Source: Vesta saturnalis
Lineage: Eukaryota > Arthropoda > Insecta > Coleoptera > Lampyridae
DNA length: 64,000 nucleotides
Assembly: GCA_036346205.1 (NCBI GenBank)
Contig: JARFJB010000535.1
Location: 87,001-151,000, forward strand
Direction of reading: 5' to 3'
Shown: piece after piece, positions 54,989-64,000 of the stretch
How positions within the stretch are numbered: the first letter of the stretch is position 1
Layout of the letters: every line of letters begins with the position of its first letter
Notes under the pieces: model-generated
Database searches by the model: none
Told to the model about the DNA's origin: nothing
The model's input: the letters and a program-made list of their open reading frames with translations, nothing else
Made by a program: the position numbers and the translations under genes

Positions 54989-55279
54989 TTAAAAACAAAA
55001 TGTTATGTTCGTTGTTTTCTCGACTGCACCCAAACTACTCATGAAGACATCCTTCGTGCTTAACTGCGTTTCTTCCATTCGAGTTTCTTCTTTCAAATAC
55101 TCATAAAAGCGTTGAGGTAATATACATTTAAAATTATCCGTTTCAATCACTATACGTTCACCATACTTAGTATTAATTACTGCCACATTAATCACTTTAT
55201 ACTTTTTTGATATCTCGAGGTTACATGCACTTTTAAAAAGTTTGCAATAGGTGCTTTGGTTTAACCCTGCTAATTCCAT
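54989..55279 (-). CDS. Small OB-like protein, 96 aa (element B)
   Basis: ATG 55279, MELAGLNQSTYCKLFKSACN, then KKYKVINVAVINTKYGERIV, NFKCILPQRFYEYLKEE and SLGAVEKTTNITF at the end. Intact, and homologous to the broken copy in element A. Strand spacing suggests an OB fold; a single-strand or duplex DNA-binding role is plausible but unproven. It is the first late gene, with a (TA)n run 55 bp upstream. Confidence 0.6.
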   Translation of the reverse strand: MELAGLNQSTYCKLFKSACNLEISKKYKVINVAVINTKYGERIVIETDNFKCILPQRFYEYLKEETRMEETQLSTKDVFMSSLGAVEKTTNITFCF

Positions 55280-55330
55280 GTTTAACAATTACAAGTTGCT
55301 AACTGACTGATCTCAACACACCTCGCAGTC

Positions 55331-55334
<4 letters not shown>

Positions 55335-55400
<66 letters not shown>
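55335..55400. repeat. (TA)n microsatellite
   Basis: About 65 bp of TA just upstream of the first late gene of element B. Confidence 0.95.
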
Positions 55401-55551
55401 ATATATATGACTGCATGTTTAAACTTGTTAAATACCCACCTACTTTTAGCTTAGAAAATTATTTCACCTTGACTCAATTTAGCCAATATAAGCACCATTT
55501 GACCTTGTTATATTTTTTAGCATAGACAACAACCCGCATTCTTTTGTTTCC

Positions 55552-55682
55552 ATGAATTGATTCTATTTTTATACTTCTAAGAAATGTCATACGTTACCCC
55601 TACAGGTCAATAATATTTGACCTTGACCACTCTGTTTTTAGACTTCTAAGAATTGTAATATGATGATGACTTTGCAATTTCT
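55552..55682 (-). repeat. Right TIR of element B
   Basis: Inverted copy of 39721-39850. The outer end at about 55682 falls inside an open frame that continues into 55683-56040, so the element seems to have inserted in that gene. Just inside, 'agacaacaacccgcattctt' at 55527 resembles 7170 in the palindrome, a further link between the palindrome and B. Confidence 0.82.
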
Positions 55683-56165
55683 ATACAGCACACGTACAGG
55701 TTGTGGGGTGAGCAGTATTTGGTCCACGTCTGCCTGCTCGTACGTGCGTGATAATACCACATCAAAATCGTCCGATGGAAATGGTGTATCCAAAAACCGC
55801 AACGCTATTTCACAGTCATCCTGGTCGAAATACTGCCCGCTCTCCACCAGGTCACCGCAATACCGCCTTCCTGGAGCAGTTCCATCACATCCTGTGCGTG
55901 ATTCGTTTGAGGTCGGTCTCCCATCAACCTCCTCAGGATGGGAGTGTTATCCCGCGGTAGTATCACAACGTGGCTTATGATGCTAACTCGTCCATCCACT
56001 GCTTCGGAACGATAATAAGCCACGCATGCTCGTGACCTACCTAAAAGTGAAAGAACGTAAATTACTCATCTGTTGCAGTTATACATGTAAGCGCGTTCTT
56101 ACCTCTATTTACGGTTGACGTAGTATTCTCCACTACGGTGGCGGCTACACTTGGGTTTACAGAAT
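55683..56165 (-). CDS. Spliced unknown gene truncated by element B
   Basis: An upstream exon from about 56165 to 56103 (SVNPSVAATVVENTTSTVNR) ends at GTAAGA. The intron ends TTTTAG at 56041. The next exon reads ACVAYYRSEAVDGRVSIISH, RDNTPILRRLMGDRPQTNHA and ELLQEGGIAVT. A one-base shift near 55850 leads to SGQYFDQDDCEIALRFLDTP and DVVLSRTYEQADVDQIL, up to VRVLY, where the TIR of B begins. Not recognised. Codon use and GC differ from the Polinton genes; it is either a host gene or part of another mobile or viral locus. Confidence 0.4.
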
Positions 56166-56339
56166 CTAGAAGCGATTACTAATATTAGTATACAAAATAA
56201 GTTTTGAAAAATTTTACAAGTCCCTACAGATTTTATTGAAAATTATTCTAAATTAACAAAGTAACTTTGAAAAATTTGACCAGTCCGTAAAGACCTTGAA
56301 AAATGTCCTCTAAAAATACATGAAAAACGTTATTTTTAG

Positions 56340-57727
56340 TGGGGGAAAAACCTATATTTAGCGAAACCAAAGCAGTACGAATTATTCGTAAAACTGATTC
56401 TACAGTTGACACTACTGAACATACGATGACTTCAAGAGTAAGTTTCCCATCACCTCCCCAGGTAAAAACCACCTAGTTTATGTTTTTAATTTTCTTTTTC
56501 ATTCTTGATACATGTCTAACCTTTCATTTCTTTTTTTACAGGATGCTGTTACCCCCCGTTATCCATCGCCTGGGAAACTCCTGTATTATTTTGACTTCAT
56601 CCCGCTAGCCTCCTCAACTCCTCTCCCCGATGTCCCGCCAACTCCTACAGCTAAGGTTTCAATTGACGTTGACCTCCCACACCTCAGCATTCCTCACCAT
56701 CTACACCTGAGGTTCTGTATATCCCGCCCTCTGCATCCTCTCCTATTACTTTGGACACCCAATCCAGCGACGACGAAATTTATGAACTAACGACCGCAGT
56801 CCTGAACTCTCTACAAGATTACAATCTTGATGCGGATACAGTAATACTTGACATGACCAATGCCGAAATCATTACAGTCAGTGACGAGGACACACCACTA
56901 CCCATTGCCATAGACGAACATAACGATGATAGTGATGACTTCGTCAGCATATCATCCAGTGTTGAGGGAGTGTGTTCTTCCTGTGCTGGGAACGATTACC
57001 TCAACACTGGTAACTACGACTCCGAAGTAGGCATGGACCCCACCTACAGCTATGATTCCGACCACTACGACAATGACGCATTACGACAACAGCGACTACT
57101 TCGCGAAACACGTACTGTCTTTTGTAACGAAATCATTGTTGAAGAGAGTCGCGATGAGGACAGCTGTATGGACAGTCTTACTAACAACGCGTGACAACTG
57201 GAACGTAGCGCTCAAGAACTGTCAGACGTAGTACAACAACTGAGTGCACATGAACAGTTACATAGCAGCATACAGGACGAGACCAATGACAATGGCGGGG
57301 CTCCAGACGTCGCTTCGCAGGTCCAGGATAACGAAAATAACGAAAACGCTAACGACGACGTGCAAGACAATGACAACGAAGAACTTGACGATGACTGGTT
57401 TTGGGATACACATATCCCTATGACCATTGGTCGCACTAAGTTTGCGCCCCTCTACAACGTTATGTGTGCGATTGCGTCAGAAGACAGTGCCATTCAACGT
57501 AATTCTGCGTTTCTTATTATCGCTGGATGGTACTGGCTATTATATGCACATCGCATCATCACATGGGACCGTCTCACGGTATGTATTGTCTTGATGCTAC
57601 TTTATTTATATTTATAACTCTTTCTTTCATTATAGCTGACAACCATGGTGCCATACGTCCGGAATTATGATGTCGTGATTACCGAGAGCTGTCTAGAAGA
57701 GCAGCGCGACCGGGCCCACGTATAACA
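56340..57727 (+). CDS. Spliced unknown gene encoding a strongly acidic protein
   Basis: Candidate exons: about 56340-56461 (FSETKAVRIIRKTDSTVDTT...SFPSPPQ, then GTAAAA), 56542-57596 after an acceptor TTTTACAG, and 57637-57724 after an acceptor ATTATAG. The main exon starts DAVTPRYPSPGKLLYYFDFI and has a Pro-rich part. From 56751 it is very acidic (SSDDEIYELTTAVLNSLQDY; DEHNDDSDDFVSISSS). It has a TGA at 57193, a second acidic stretch and DWFWDTHIPMTIGRTKF, ending YVRNYDVVITESCLEEQRDR. One frame slip near 56690 and the TGA suggest decay or misassembly. The acidic Ser/Asp-rich part looks like a transactivator-type region, but I do not know the family. Confidence 0.4.
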
Positions 57728-57774
57728 TTACACCTTGACTGGCATAGTGTTATAAGCCTAGCTATACTAAGAAT

Positions 57775-57992
57775 GTACATCCGGAGATGATACTGGAAAC
57801 TGTCGAAGAGGTTGCCGGACTTTACGAACTCGTCCGAGTTCGTAATGATGCTCTTCGACAACTGGTCCTTGCAAGTGATCGAGACAGGCATAGTAAGTAT
57901 AACTGACAAATATATCCTTCTACATATGATTTATTTCCAGACACACGTTATCCCAATAGTGCAACCCAGACCAGACAGACTGACACTAACTG
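57775..57992 (+). CDS. Short spliced reading frame, unknown
   Basis: An exon 57775-57892 (HPEMILETVEEVAGLYELVR, NDALRQLVLASDRDRH) ends at GTAAGT. A 49-bp intron ends TTTCCAG at 57941, and the joined frame ends QTDTN then TGA. It may be the 3' exon of the preceding gene or a gene of its own; helical, unrecognised. Confidence 0.35.
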
Positions 57993-58013
57993 ACTGAGCT
58001 GAGACTACTATAC

Positions 58014-58112
58014 AGACAAACAGCCAGGCAGACGTACAGTCGAACAGGCAGACAGACAGACAGACAGACGGACAGGCAGACAGACAGACAGGCAGACACA
58101 CAGACAGACATA
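58014..58112. repeat. (GACA)n-type microsatellite
   Basis: About 100 bp of imperfect CAGACAGACAGG repeats between the short spliced frame and the BIR exon. Confidence 0.9.
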
Positions 58113-58164
58113 CCACACGGTGTATATGCTCAAATATATCAATGATGCTGTGATGGTATACCAT

Positions 58165-58345
58165 CATGTACCGCTAATGAACATCTGACAGTACTCTCGA
58201 GGAGCATTTCAGACAATACGATTGAATGCTTCATATGTGGAGTTCGAATAAACCAATGGAGGTCATCTGACACTCCGCTACAAAAACATCTCCGATGGGC
58301 ACCACACTGCGCGTACGCTCAATTACTTGCACTACGTCCTCACAG
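58165..58345 (+). CDS. BIR (inhibitor-of-apoptosis repeat) domain exon
   Basis: Open frame with ANEHLTVLSRSISDNTIE, CFICGVRINQW and, after SSDTP, LQKHLRWAPHCAYAQLL. Spacing is exactly C-x2-C-x16-H-x6-C, the zinc signature of BIR domains, with the conserved Gly after the second Cys and the Trp after the His. It ends at CACAG|GTGTAA, a plausible donor. The N-terminal helices of a full BIR (with the GFYY-type segment) are not visible, so the domain is partial or continues in an undetected exon. IAP-family proteins block caspases or act in cell division; which applies here cannot be told. Confidence 0.65.
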
Positions 58346-58399
58346 GTGTAATGATACAGAAGTGGAAAGGACCTTTTGCACTTGTACTAAATTAAAGAA

Positions 58400-60000
58400 A
58401 ATCATATATCTGAATAATACATTGATTACATTTGTACATACAACAAGTAAATATATCAACATATCATTATCTTTTTTTTACTTTTGTTCTAAGTGTGTTA
58501 TCAGAGAAATGTAAAAATTAAGCTTCGAAAAAAGTGAGATGGCTATCTCATTAGGTAGGGTGCGCAAATAGCCTTGAAAATGTGTTAAGTGTCAGTGACC
58601 TACGTTTTTTTAACACCTTACAGCTGTGGTAATCTTAGAAATGTGTAACCTTGGGGAAGTAGTGTATACACATGACCTATTCACTCAATAAATTGCACGC
58701 ACGGTTTAAAGAATTTATAATCCAAAAAAATTAAAGAATAATGTATTAATTGGTGATAATTCTCCAAATCGATAATAAAGTAAAATATTCCTAAAGGAAG
58801 AAACTCTGAACGATAACCAATTAAAAGAAAGTCAGGTTCAAAAGTAAATTTGTAAAATAAAATAACTAGGCAACTCTACTGCTATAAGTAAATAATCATA
58901 AATATTAATTTTATTTATGTACAATAATTAATTAGGTGGTAATGATGATATGAGTATTAAGTTTACAACAAGATAATTAAGGAACAAGAGAATTTAATAA
59001 AATTAATCTTTTACACCACGACTTAAAATAAAATCAAATAAATACGGATAAGCAAATAGTTGATGATAAACATACTTATCACGAAATACTATTTTATAAA
59101 CGTAACTTTAACTAAACTAGAAGTGTTGGTATGATTATAATAGTTAATAGGTGTGTTATTAATTGTACGGTAATAATAACAAGACTTACCTATAACGGGT
59201 AACGTTGCAACGTAAAAAAACGGCGATTAATTATATTTAGTAATTTTTAGAAAATTTCCGGTCAGAGTGTATCAGACACCAACTTTTATTATTTGGATGC
59301 TACTCTCAATCCTATTGCAACAAGCCAAAAATCATATCGCGTTTGGCGTATTTGATAATATTTGTCTTTAAACATAAAATATTTTGTAACATGGTAAGAT
59401 ATTATATTATACTCCTATAGAGTATAAAACAATGACTTATGAGTAATACGTAACTACTACTCATTAAGATTCTTATGACCTTTGAACGTTTTATACACGT
59501 ACCTAATATTGTAATGAACGATCCTATAAAAATAAATTATTGTGTAAATGTATTGTAGGATTGTACGGCTTATTTCAATTACCACGTTAAAAGTTCGAAA
59601 AATTCGAAATAAAATAAATAGAACTAATTAACGCCACTGGTTTTACTAGTTATCTTGAGATTAAACAAATTAAACCCACGTTTGTATGGTTAACGATGGA
59701 ATGACATTTTATTTTAACAGAAGTTATTGCTCTAAAGTAATAATAAATGTAAGTGTACTACAAACTGTTATTTAAAGGTAGCATATGTTTTTGTATTTCA
59801 AACTTGAAATTTATTGAAAAATTTTTCAGTTTATAATAATGGACTGAAGTAAATGGCTTAGATCCTAGACTAGCGCTTAGATTCATATGTGGGTTTTAAT
59901 GTTGACACACTGCTTTCAATATATTCAAAGCACTAAATTGTAGTGACAGTAGAGGCTTTATTTAACACAGAATTGTCAATTCAATTTTCTTTTAAATGTT
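58400..60000. other. Intergenic, no gene recognised
   Basis: Very AT-rich DNA with no supported ORF, repeat unit or RNA gene that I can identify. Confidence 0.5.
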
Positions 60001-61260
60001 ATTACTTCGTGCTATTTAAGTTTTCCGCTTATTGAGGGGTTTTAATTGGCCGGGAAATTTGAAATTTTGTTTTTAAAATTTTAAGAGTTTTTGTAAGCCA
60101 CGTGAGGGGCCAAAATTTAGGGTTTCGGAGCCTTGGGCCCCTTGGAGGGCAGGCCCTTGGCTTGGAAATTGGGGTTGAAACCCAACTTTTTGGGCAAGGT
60201 AGGCTTCCCCTTTCGGGCCCCTTTTGCAATTGGTGGGTTTAACCCTTAATTTTCTTGGGAATTAAGGCCCTTTCGCCCCCTTGGGGTTACCCCTGGTTTT
60301 TGGAAGGGTAATTTGGGTTTTTACATTGGGTATGAACCTTGGTTTGTTAGGGTTTGACCCTTGCCGTTTTGAATGGAAGGAAAATTTAATTATGAAGGGT
60401 TATTTTTAAATTGTTTTTAATAATTAAAAAGCCTTTCAGTGAGGTTTAAAAAAATTCTGACCTTCGGTTACCCTCTAAATGGAAAAAATAATTTTTATTA
60501 AAATTAATTTAATTCCCTTTCAGTTTATTTTCAATAATTCTTTCTAAAGAATGTAAACCTTGTTGTCACCCCTGGTTGGAGATTGGAAATTTGTTTTTAA
60601 ACCATTGGGTTAAATTGTTTGGGATTATTTCCCAAAATTTTGTTAAGAAAATTTTTAAGAAGCTTAATTTTTTTTATAATTAATTAAAAACCTTTCAAGT
60701 AAATTAAAAAAAATTAAAAGGTTAAAAGAAACAAATTTTAAAATTTTAATTAAAAACATTTTAAATTTGGTTTTAAACGAATGAAATGGTCACCTGCTTT
60801 TGTTGTTTAATTCCATCTAACCAAATTTTAAATTTCACCTTTTATTTTTTAAAACTTTTAAGTTATACTTAATGGTTTTATAATAAAAAAATTTTTCAAA
60901 GGAAATTTAAAAAATAAATTCAATTAATTGTACTTAAAGGAACAGGAAATTGGTTTAATTGAAAGGCACTTTTTGGTTATAAAAACAAATTAAAATTTTA
61001 ATGTTTTAATTAAGTTGAACATAACGGTTTTTACCGTGTAATTTTTCCCTTTAAATTATTTTTTTAGGAAAGAAATTTTTATTGCCATATTGTTATTAAA
61101 AACAACATTTTAAATTTAATGAATAATTTTGAAATAAAAATTGCCTTAAATTTTTAAATTGATTTTTAAATTTTTGGTTAAAACATAAAATTTAGTTTTG
61201 AGAAAACAACCAATGCAATAACAAATATAATTCAATTCATTACTTTAAAAATAAATGTGT
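60000..61260. other. Compositionally odd stretch, probably unpolished sequence
   Basis: Base order changes abruptly at about 60000: nearly every base is in a run of two to five (for example 'ccttgggccccttggagggc', 'aacccaactttttgggcaag'). First it is GC-rich, then AT-rich to about 61200. No gene. This pattern looks like homopolymer-expanded raw long-read sequence and not a biological repeat. Confidence 0.55.
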
Positions 61261-61390
61261 AATTAAGAGTTGCTTGGTATACATCAGAATGTTATTTGTT
61301 AACATGCAATTTAAACACGCGTTGAATAACCGGTCTTGCTTGCTTATATATTTTATTTACACAGACATTTTGAGAATTTTTTGAAAATGC

Positions 61391-62198
61391 ATGGCCAACA
61401 ACACAGTTAAAATCAACGCAATCAGTTCAAACACCTATAGATCATTAGTACAATATTTAAAAACACACAATATAGTATACCACACATATCAACCAAAAGA
61501 AGAAAGAGCGTACAGAGTAGTACTAAAACACTTACATCATACCGTAGATATAGAAGAAATTAAGGAGGAACTAAAAAATAAAGGACATAATGTAAGAAAT
61601 ATTATGAATGTCAAACATAGACAAACTAATGAACCCCTAAACATGTTCTTCATAGATTTGGAACCGGCTGGAAATAATAAGACAGTTTATGAAATACAAA
61701 ATTTACAAAACCATATGGTGCTAATTGAACCACCACGAAAAGATAAGAACATTCCTCAATGCACGAGATGTCAGTTGTACGGTCACACCAAAGCATACTG
61801 TAACAGACCATATGTATGTGTAAAATGTGGAGGTCCTCATAATACCATAAGCTGCAGCAAAACCAAAGACACTCCAGCAAAATGTGCCCGGGGTCACACC
61901 GGCAAATTACAGAGGCTGTGAGTATTATCATAACCTATACAAAACTAGTAACTACCAAACAAAGCAGGCTTTAATCATTGCCACAAAAACATTCACATGA
62001 CCAATCACATTTTCCTGGTCAGAGACCGACATACGCACAAGTCACAAAAATCAAGACGCTTTATTACCAGAAAATGAAAGTTTCAAAACCATGCTAGATA
62101 AATTCTTAGAAGAATTTAAAAACATGTTTAGCCAATTAATACAACAGAACAGCATGGTAATGAACATACTTACAATGTTAATTAATAAGAATAAGTAA
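61391..62198 (+). pseudogene. Jockey-like ORF1 (gag) with C2HC zinc knuckles
   Basis: The frame from ATG 61391 is open for 176 codons. Residues about 40-110 form an RRM-like/PRE_C2HC domain (YRVVLKHLHHTVDIEEIKEE; NMFFIDLEPAGNNK). Two knuckles follow: C124-x2-C-x4-H-x4-C (CTRCQLYGHTKAYC) and C143-x2-C-x3-H-x4-C (CVKCGGPHNTISC). A third begins at C165, where a frameshift spoils it. In other frames the tail continues with RPTYAQVTK-type and FKTMLDKFLEEFKNMFSQLI segments and ends at TAA 62196-62198. It binds element RNA in the family. Confidence 0.85.
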
Positions 62199-64000
62199 TG
62201 GCTAAATTTCTTAGAATTGCCTTGTGGAACGCCAACGGCTAGCTCAACGCAAAGAAGAGTTAGTAATATTCCTCCAACAAAATCTAATTGATGTACTGCT
62301 TATCAGTGAAACACATTTCACCAGTAGAACATATTTTAAAATACCCTACCATCTTTACCATACAATACATCCAGATAACGCTGCCCATGCGGAACGGCAA
62401 TTCTAATAAAATCATCAATTAGCCACTATGAACTACAAAAATTTGAAAAACCCTACCTACAAGCAACTAGTATTAAAACAATTACTACCATACGATCTAA
62501 CACTGTCTGCAGTATACTGTCCCCTCGCCATAACCTGAAGAAAGAACACTACCAAGAGTTTTTGGTGCACTAGGCCACCATTCATAGCAGGCGGAGACTT
62601 TAATAGTAAAAACACCTTATGGGGTTCCAGACTTACAAACTAAAGGAAGGAACTTGCAAAGGTACTGAATAACCAGAACTATTCATTTTATCAACTGGAA
62701 CCCCACATATTGGCCTACTGATCCGGACAAAGTCCCAGATCTCCTCGATTTTTTGTGACTAACGGCATTTCGACACTTTACACACAAGTAGTAAATTACG
62801 ACTTGTCTTCTGACCACACACCTATTTTAGCAACGGTTGGTTCAACGGTTATAAATATAAAACGTGCACCAAAATTGTGCACAAAAAACAAACTGGGATA
62901 CATACAGGAACGAGATAACAGCAAAAATTAATCTAAAAACAAGTTTAAAGACACCCACTGAACTAGAAGAAGAAGTCAACAAATTAATCTCAACTTTGCA
63001 GCAAGCTGCCAAACAAGCTACCCAATCCACACTCACAAAGAAACGTCGATAATATACCGCTAGAAATTAAAAACTTATTTCTGTAAAGAAAAAGCCAGAA
63101 AGACATAACGAAGTCATGCCCAGCAGATAAAACGCAATATAATCATTTAAGCAATAAACTCAAATTAAAACTAAGAGAACTTCGAGACAACAGTTTTGCA
63201 GATTATATCACTAATCTGAGTAGACATGACAATAGTATCTGGCCAATTAAAACCTCAAGAAACCCAATAAAAGCAATACCACCAATACGTGTTGTAGCTC
63301 CAGTTGTCGGACCATGGGCTAAATCCAACCAAGAAAAGCAGACCTCTTCGCAGAACACTTAGAAACAGTATTTACTCTAACAACGATATACCAGACAGAG
63401 ACGTTATAAATTTCTAACTGACAACGGCCTGTATGCATCTGCCACAGTATACCCCTCTTCACTCCTAAAGAAATACAAAAAGAAATATCGTTATTAAATA
63501 ATAAAAAGGCTCCAGGAATAGACCAAGTTACTCCCAGGATGCTCAAAGAACTTCCGAAGAAAGGATTAGTTATGTTAACATATATTTTTTAATGCTGTAC
63601 TCAGACTTCAATATTGGCCACAAGGACTGAAATTATCAGAGATAATTTTAATACCAAAACCGGAAAAGACCCAAACAATGTAACCTCATACAGACCGATA
63701 AGCCTGCTATCAACGATATCAAAACTACTAGAGAACTACTACTACATTGTATTACACCGCCAAAATGTAACTCCAGATCATCAATTTGGGTTTCGAGCAG
63801 AGCACACTACTACGCAACAGTGTCAGCGGATAGTTAACACCATTCAAGAATCTCTGGATAATAAAAAATACTGCACAACTGCATTCCTTGATGTTAGCCA
63901 GGCCTTTGACAGGGTCTGGCATACAGGTCTGGTATACAAAATCAAACGCATCCTACCAGAGCCTTACTACATATTGATCAAATCATACCTTGAATATAGA
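62198..64000 (+). pseudogene. Jockey-like ORF2: APE endonuclease and reverse transcriptase, partial
   Basis: ATG 62198-62200 overlaps the ORF1 stop (TAATG). MAKFLRIALWNANG is followed by TAG and a frameshift to the frame AQRKEELVIFLQQN...LLISETHFTS (endonuclease, catalytic Glu region). Then IAGGDFNSKNTLWGS (the GDFN box), YDLSSDHTPILA (SDH box), KKAPGIDQVTPRMLKELPKK (RT start), YRPISLLSTISKLLE in another frame, FGFRAEHTTTQQC and FLDVSQAFDRVWHTGL with the first catalytic Asp. The window ends before the YADD box. At least six frame breaks. Confidence 0.88.

Larger units (their letters stand above)
39721..55682 (-). mobile_element. Polinton/Maverick element B (16 kb), decayed and nested
   Basis: Bounded by TIRs 39721-39850 and 55552-55682 (outer ends TAGAAATTGC, then 'catcatattacaattcttag'). 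The gene order equals element A but inverted: polymerase block rightward (44367-46429), late block leftward (55279-47472). Two younger insertions lie inside: a non-LTR fragment at the convergence point and a 1.16-kb insertion in the penton region. Proteins are clearly homologous to A but diverged, so A and B are different families and not a recent duplication. Confidence 0.88.
61391..64000 (+). mobile_element. Jockey-like non-LTR retrotransposon, cut by the window end
   Basis: ORF1 (gag with zinc knuckles) and ORF2 (APE endonuclease plus reverse transcriptase) in the usual order. The 5' end is obscured by the odd stretch before 61260, and the 3' half of RT lies outside the window. Frameshifts in both ORFs make this copy inactive, or the sequence is error-prone here. 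Confidence 0.9.

Noticed and set aside
57931..58167. Minus-strand ORF with CLSVCLPVCLSACPS repeats
   Set aside because: It is a translation of the (GACA)n microsatellite.
1..64000. tRNA, rRNA, riboswitch or bacterial promoter/terminator signals
   Set aside because: None seen. Gene structure with introns and AATAAA signals is eukaryotic, so bacterial signals were not sought further.

Overview
The window is AT-rich eukaryotic DNA, most likely from an arthropod and probably an insect. It has short introns of about 50-85 bp, Jockey-like non-LTR retrotransposons, a Crypton-like tyrosine recombinase and Polinton/Maverick (adintovirus-like) elements. I see no bacterial gene organisation, tRNA, rRNA or CRISPR. 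Almost everything recognisable is transposon- or virus-derived and decayed.

Region by region. 1-9143 is a very large inverted repeat: arms 1-3610 and 5539-9143 around a 1.9-kb loop. Its arms carry three small gene families. 9.27-14.2 kb is a tandem array with a 1.94-kb higher-order duplication and clusters of an imperfect palindrome, AAACGG..CCTGTTT. 14.2-15.56 kb holds a fragment of a third Polinton (element C: packaging ATPase plus the N-terminus of the next gene). 15.69-17.36 kb is a fold-back transposon. 20.5-21.86 kb is a satellite of about 175 bp period. 22.37-23.48 kb is a broken tyrosine recombinase gene.

Element A (24369-39079, TIRs beginning AGTAGTAAT) and element B (39721-55682) are two related but diverged Polintons lying in opposite orientation only 0.64 kb apart. 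Both share one layout. A late block runs: OB-like small protein, two conserved unknowns, PLA2/pX-like membrane-active protein, adenain-like protease, penton-like minor capsid, double-jelly-roll major capsid, A32/FtsK-type ATPase, a palindromic iteron array, a DUF8207-like protein, a tail-fibre-like repeat protein and a chromodomain integrase. It converges on an early block of protein-primed family B DNA polymerase plus an unknown protein. In principle the set covers replication, integration, packaging and a capsid. Every copy has frameshifts, stops or deletions: A has protease His to Gln, integrase Asp to Asn and polymerase ExoIII Asp to Val; B lacks the polymerase exonuclease and palm N-terminal part, the PLA2 catalytic core and the middle of the integrase. 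B is also invaded by a 5'-truncated non-LTR element and by a 1.16-kb insertion with 5-bp target duplication.

55.7-58.35 kb has higher GC and intron-containing reading frames, including one perfect BIR zinc signature. 58.4-61.3 kb has no gene, and 60.0-61.25 kb looks like unpolished sequence. 61.39-64.0 kb is a Jockey-like retrotransposon with a gag ORF and an ORF2 joined by a TAATG stop-start, cut by the window end.

The least explained features are the AAACAG/CTGTTT iterons at the same intergenic place in A and B, the conserved penton/capsid gene overlap, the conserved gene after polB, the coiled-coil microprotein shared by the palindrome and the B terminus, and repeated nuclear-receptor-like TCAAGGTCA nonamers in TIRs and ahead of the B polymerase.
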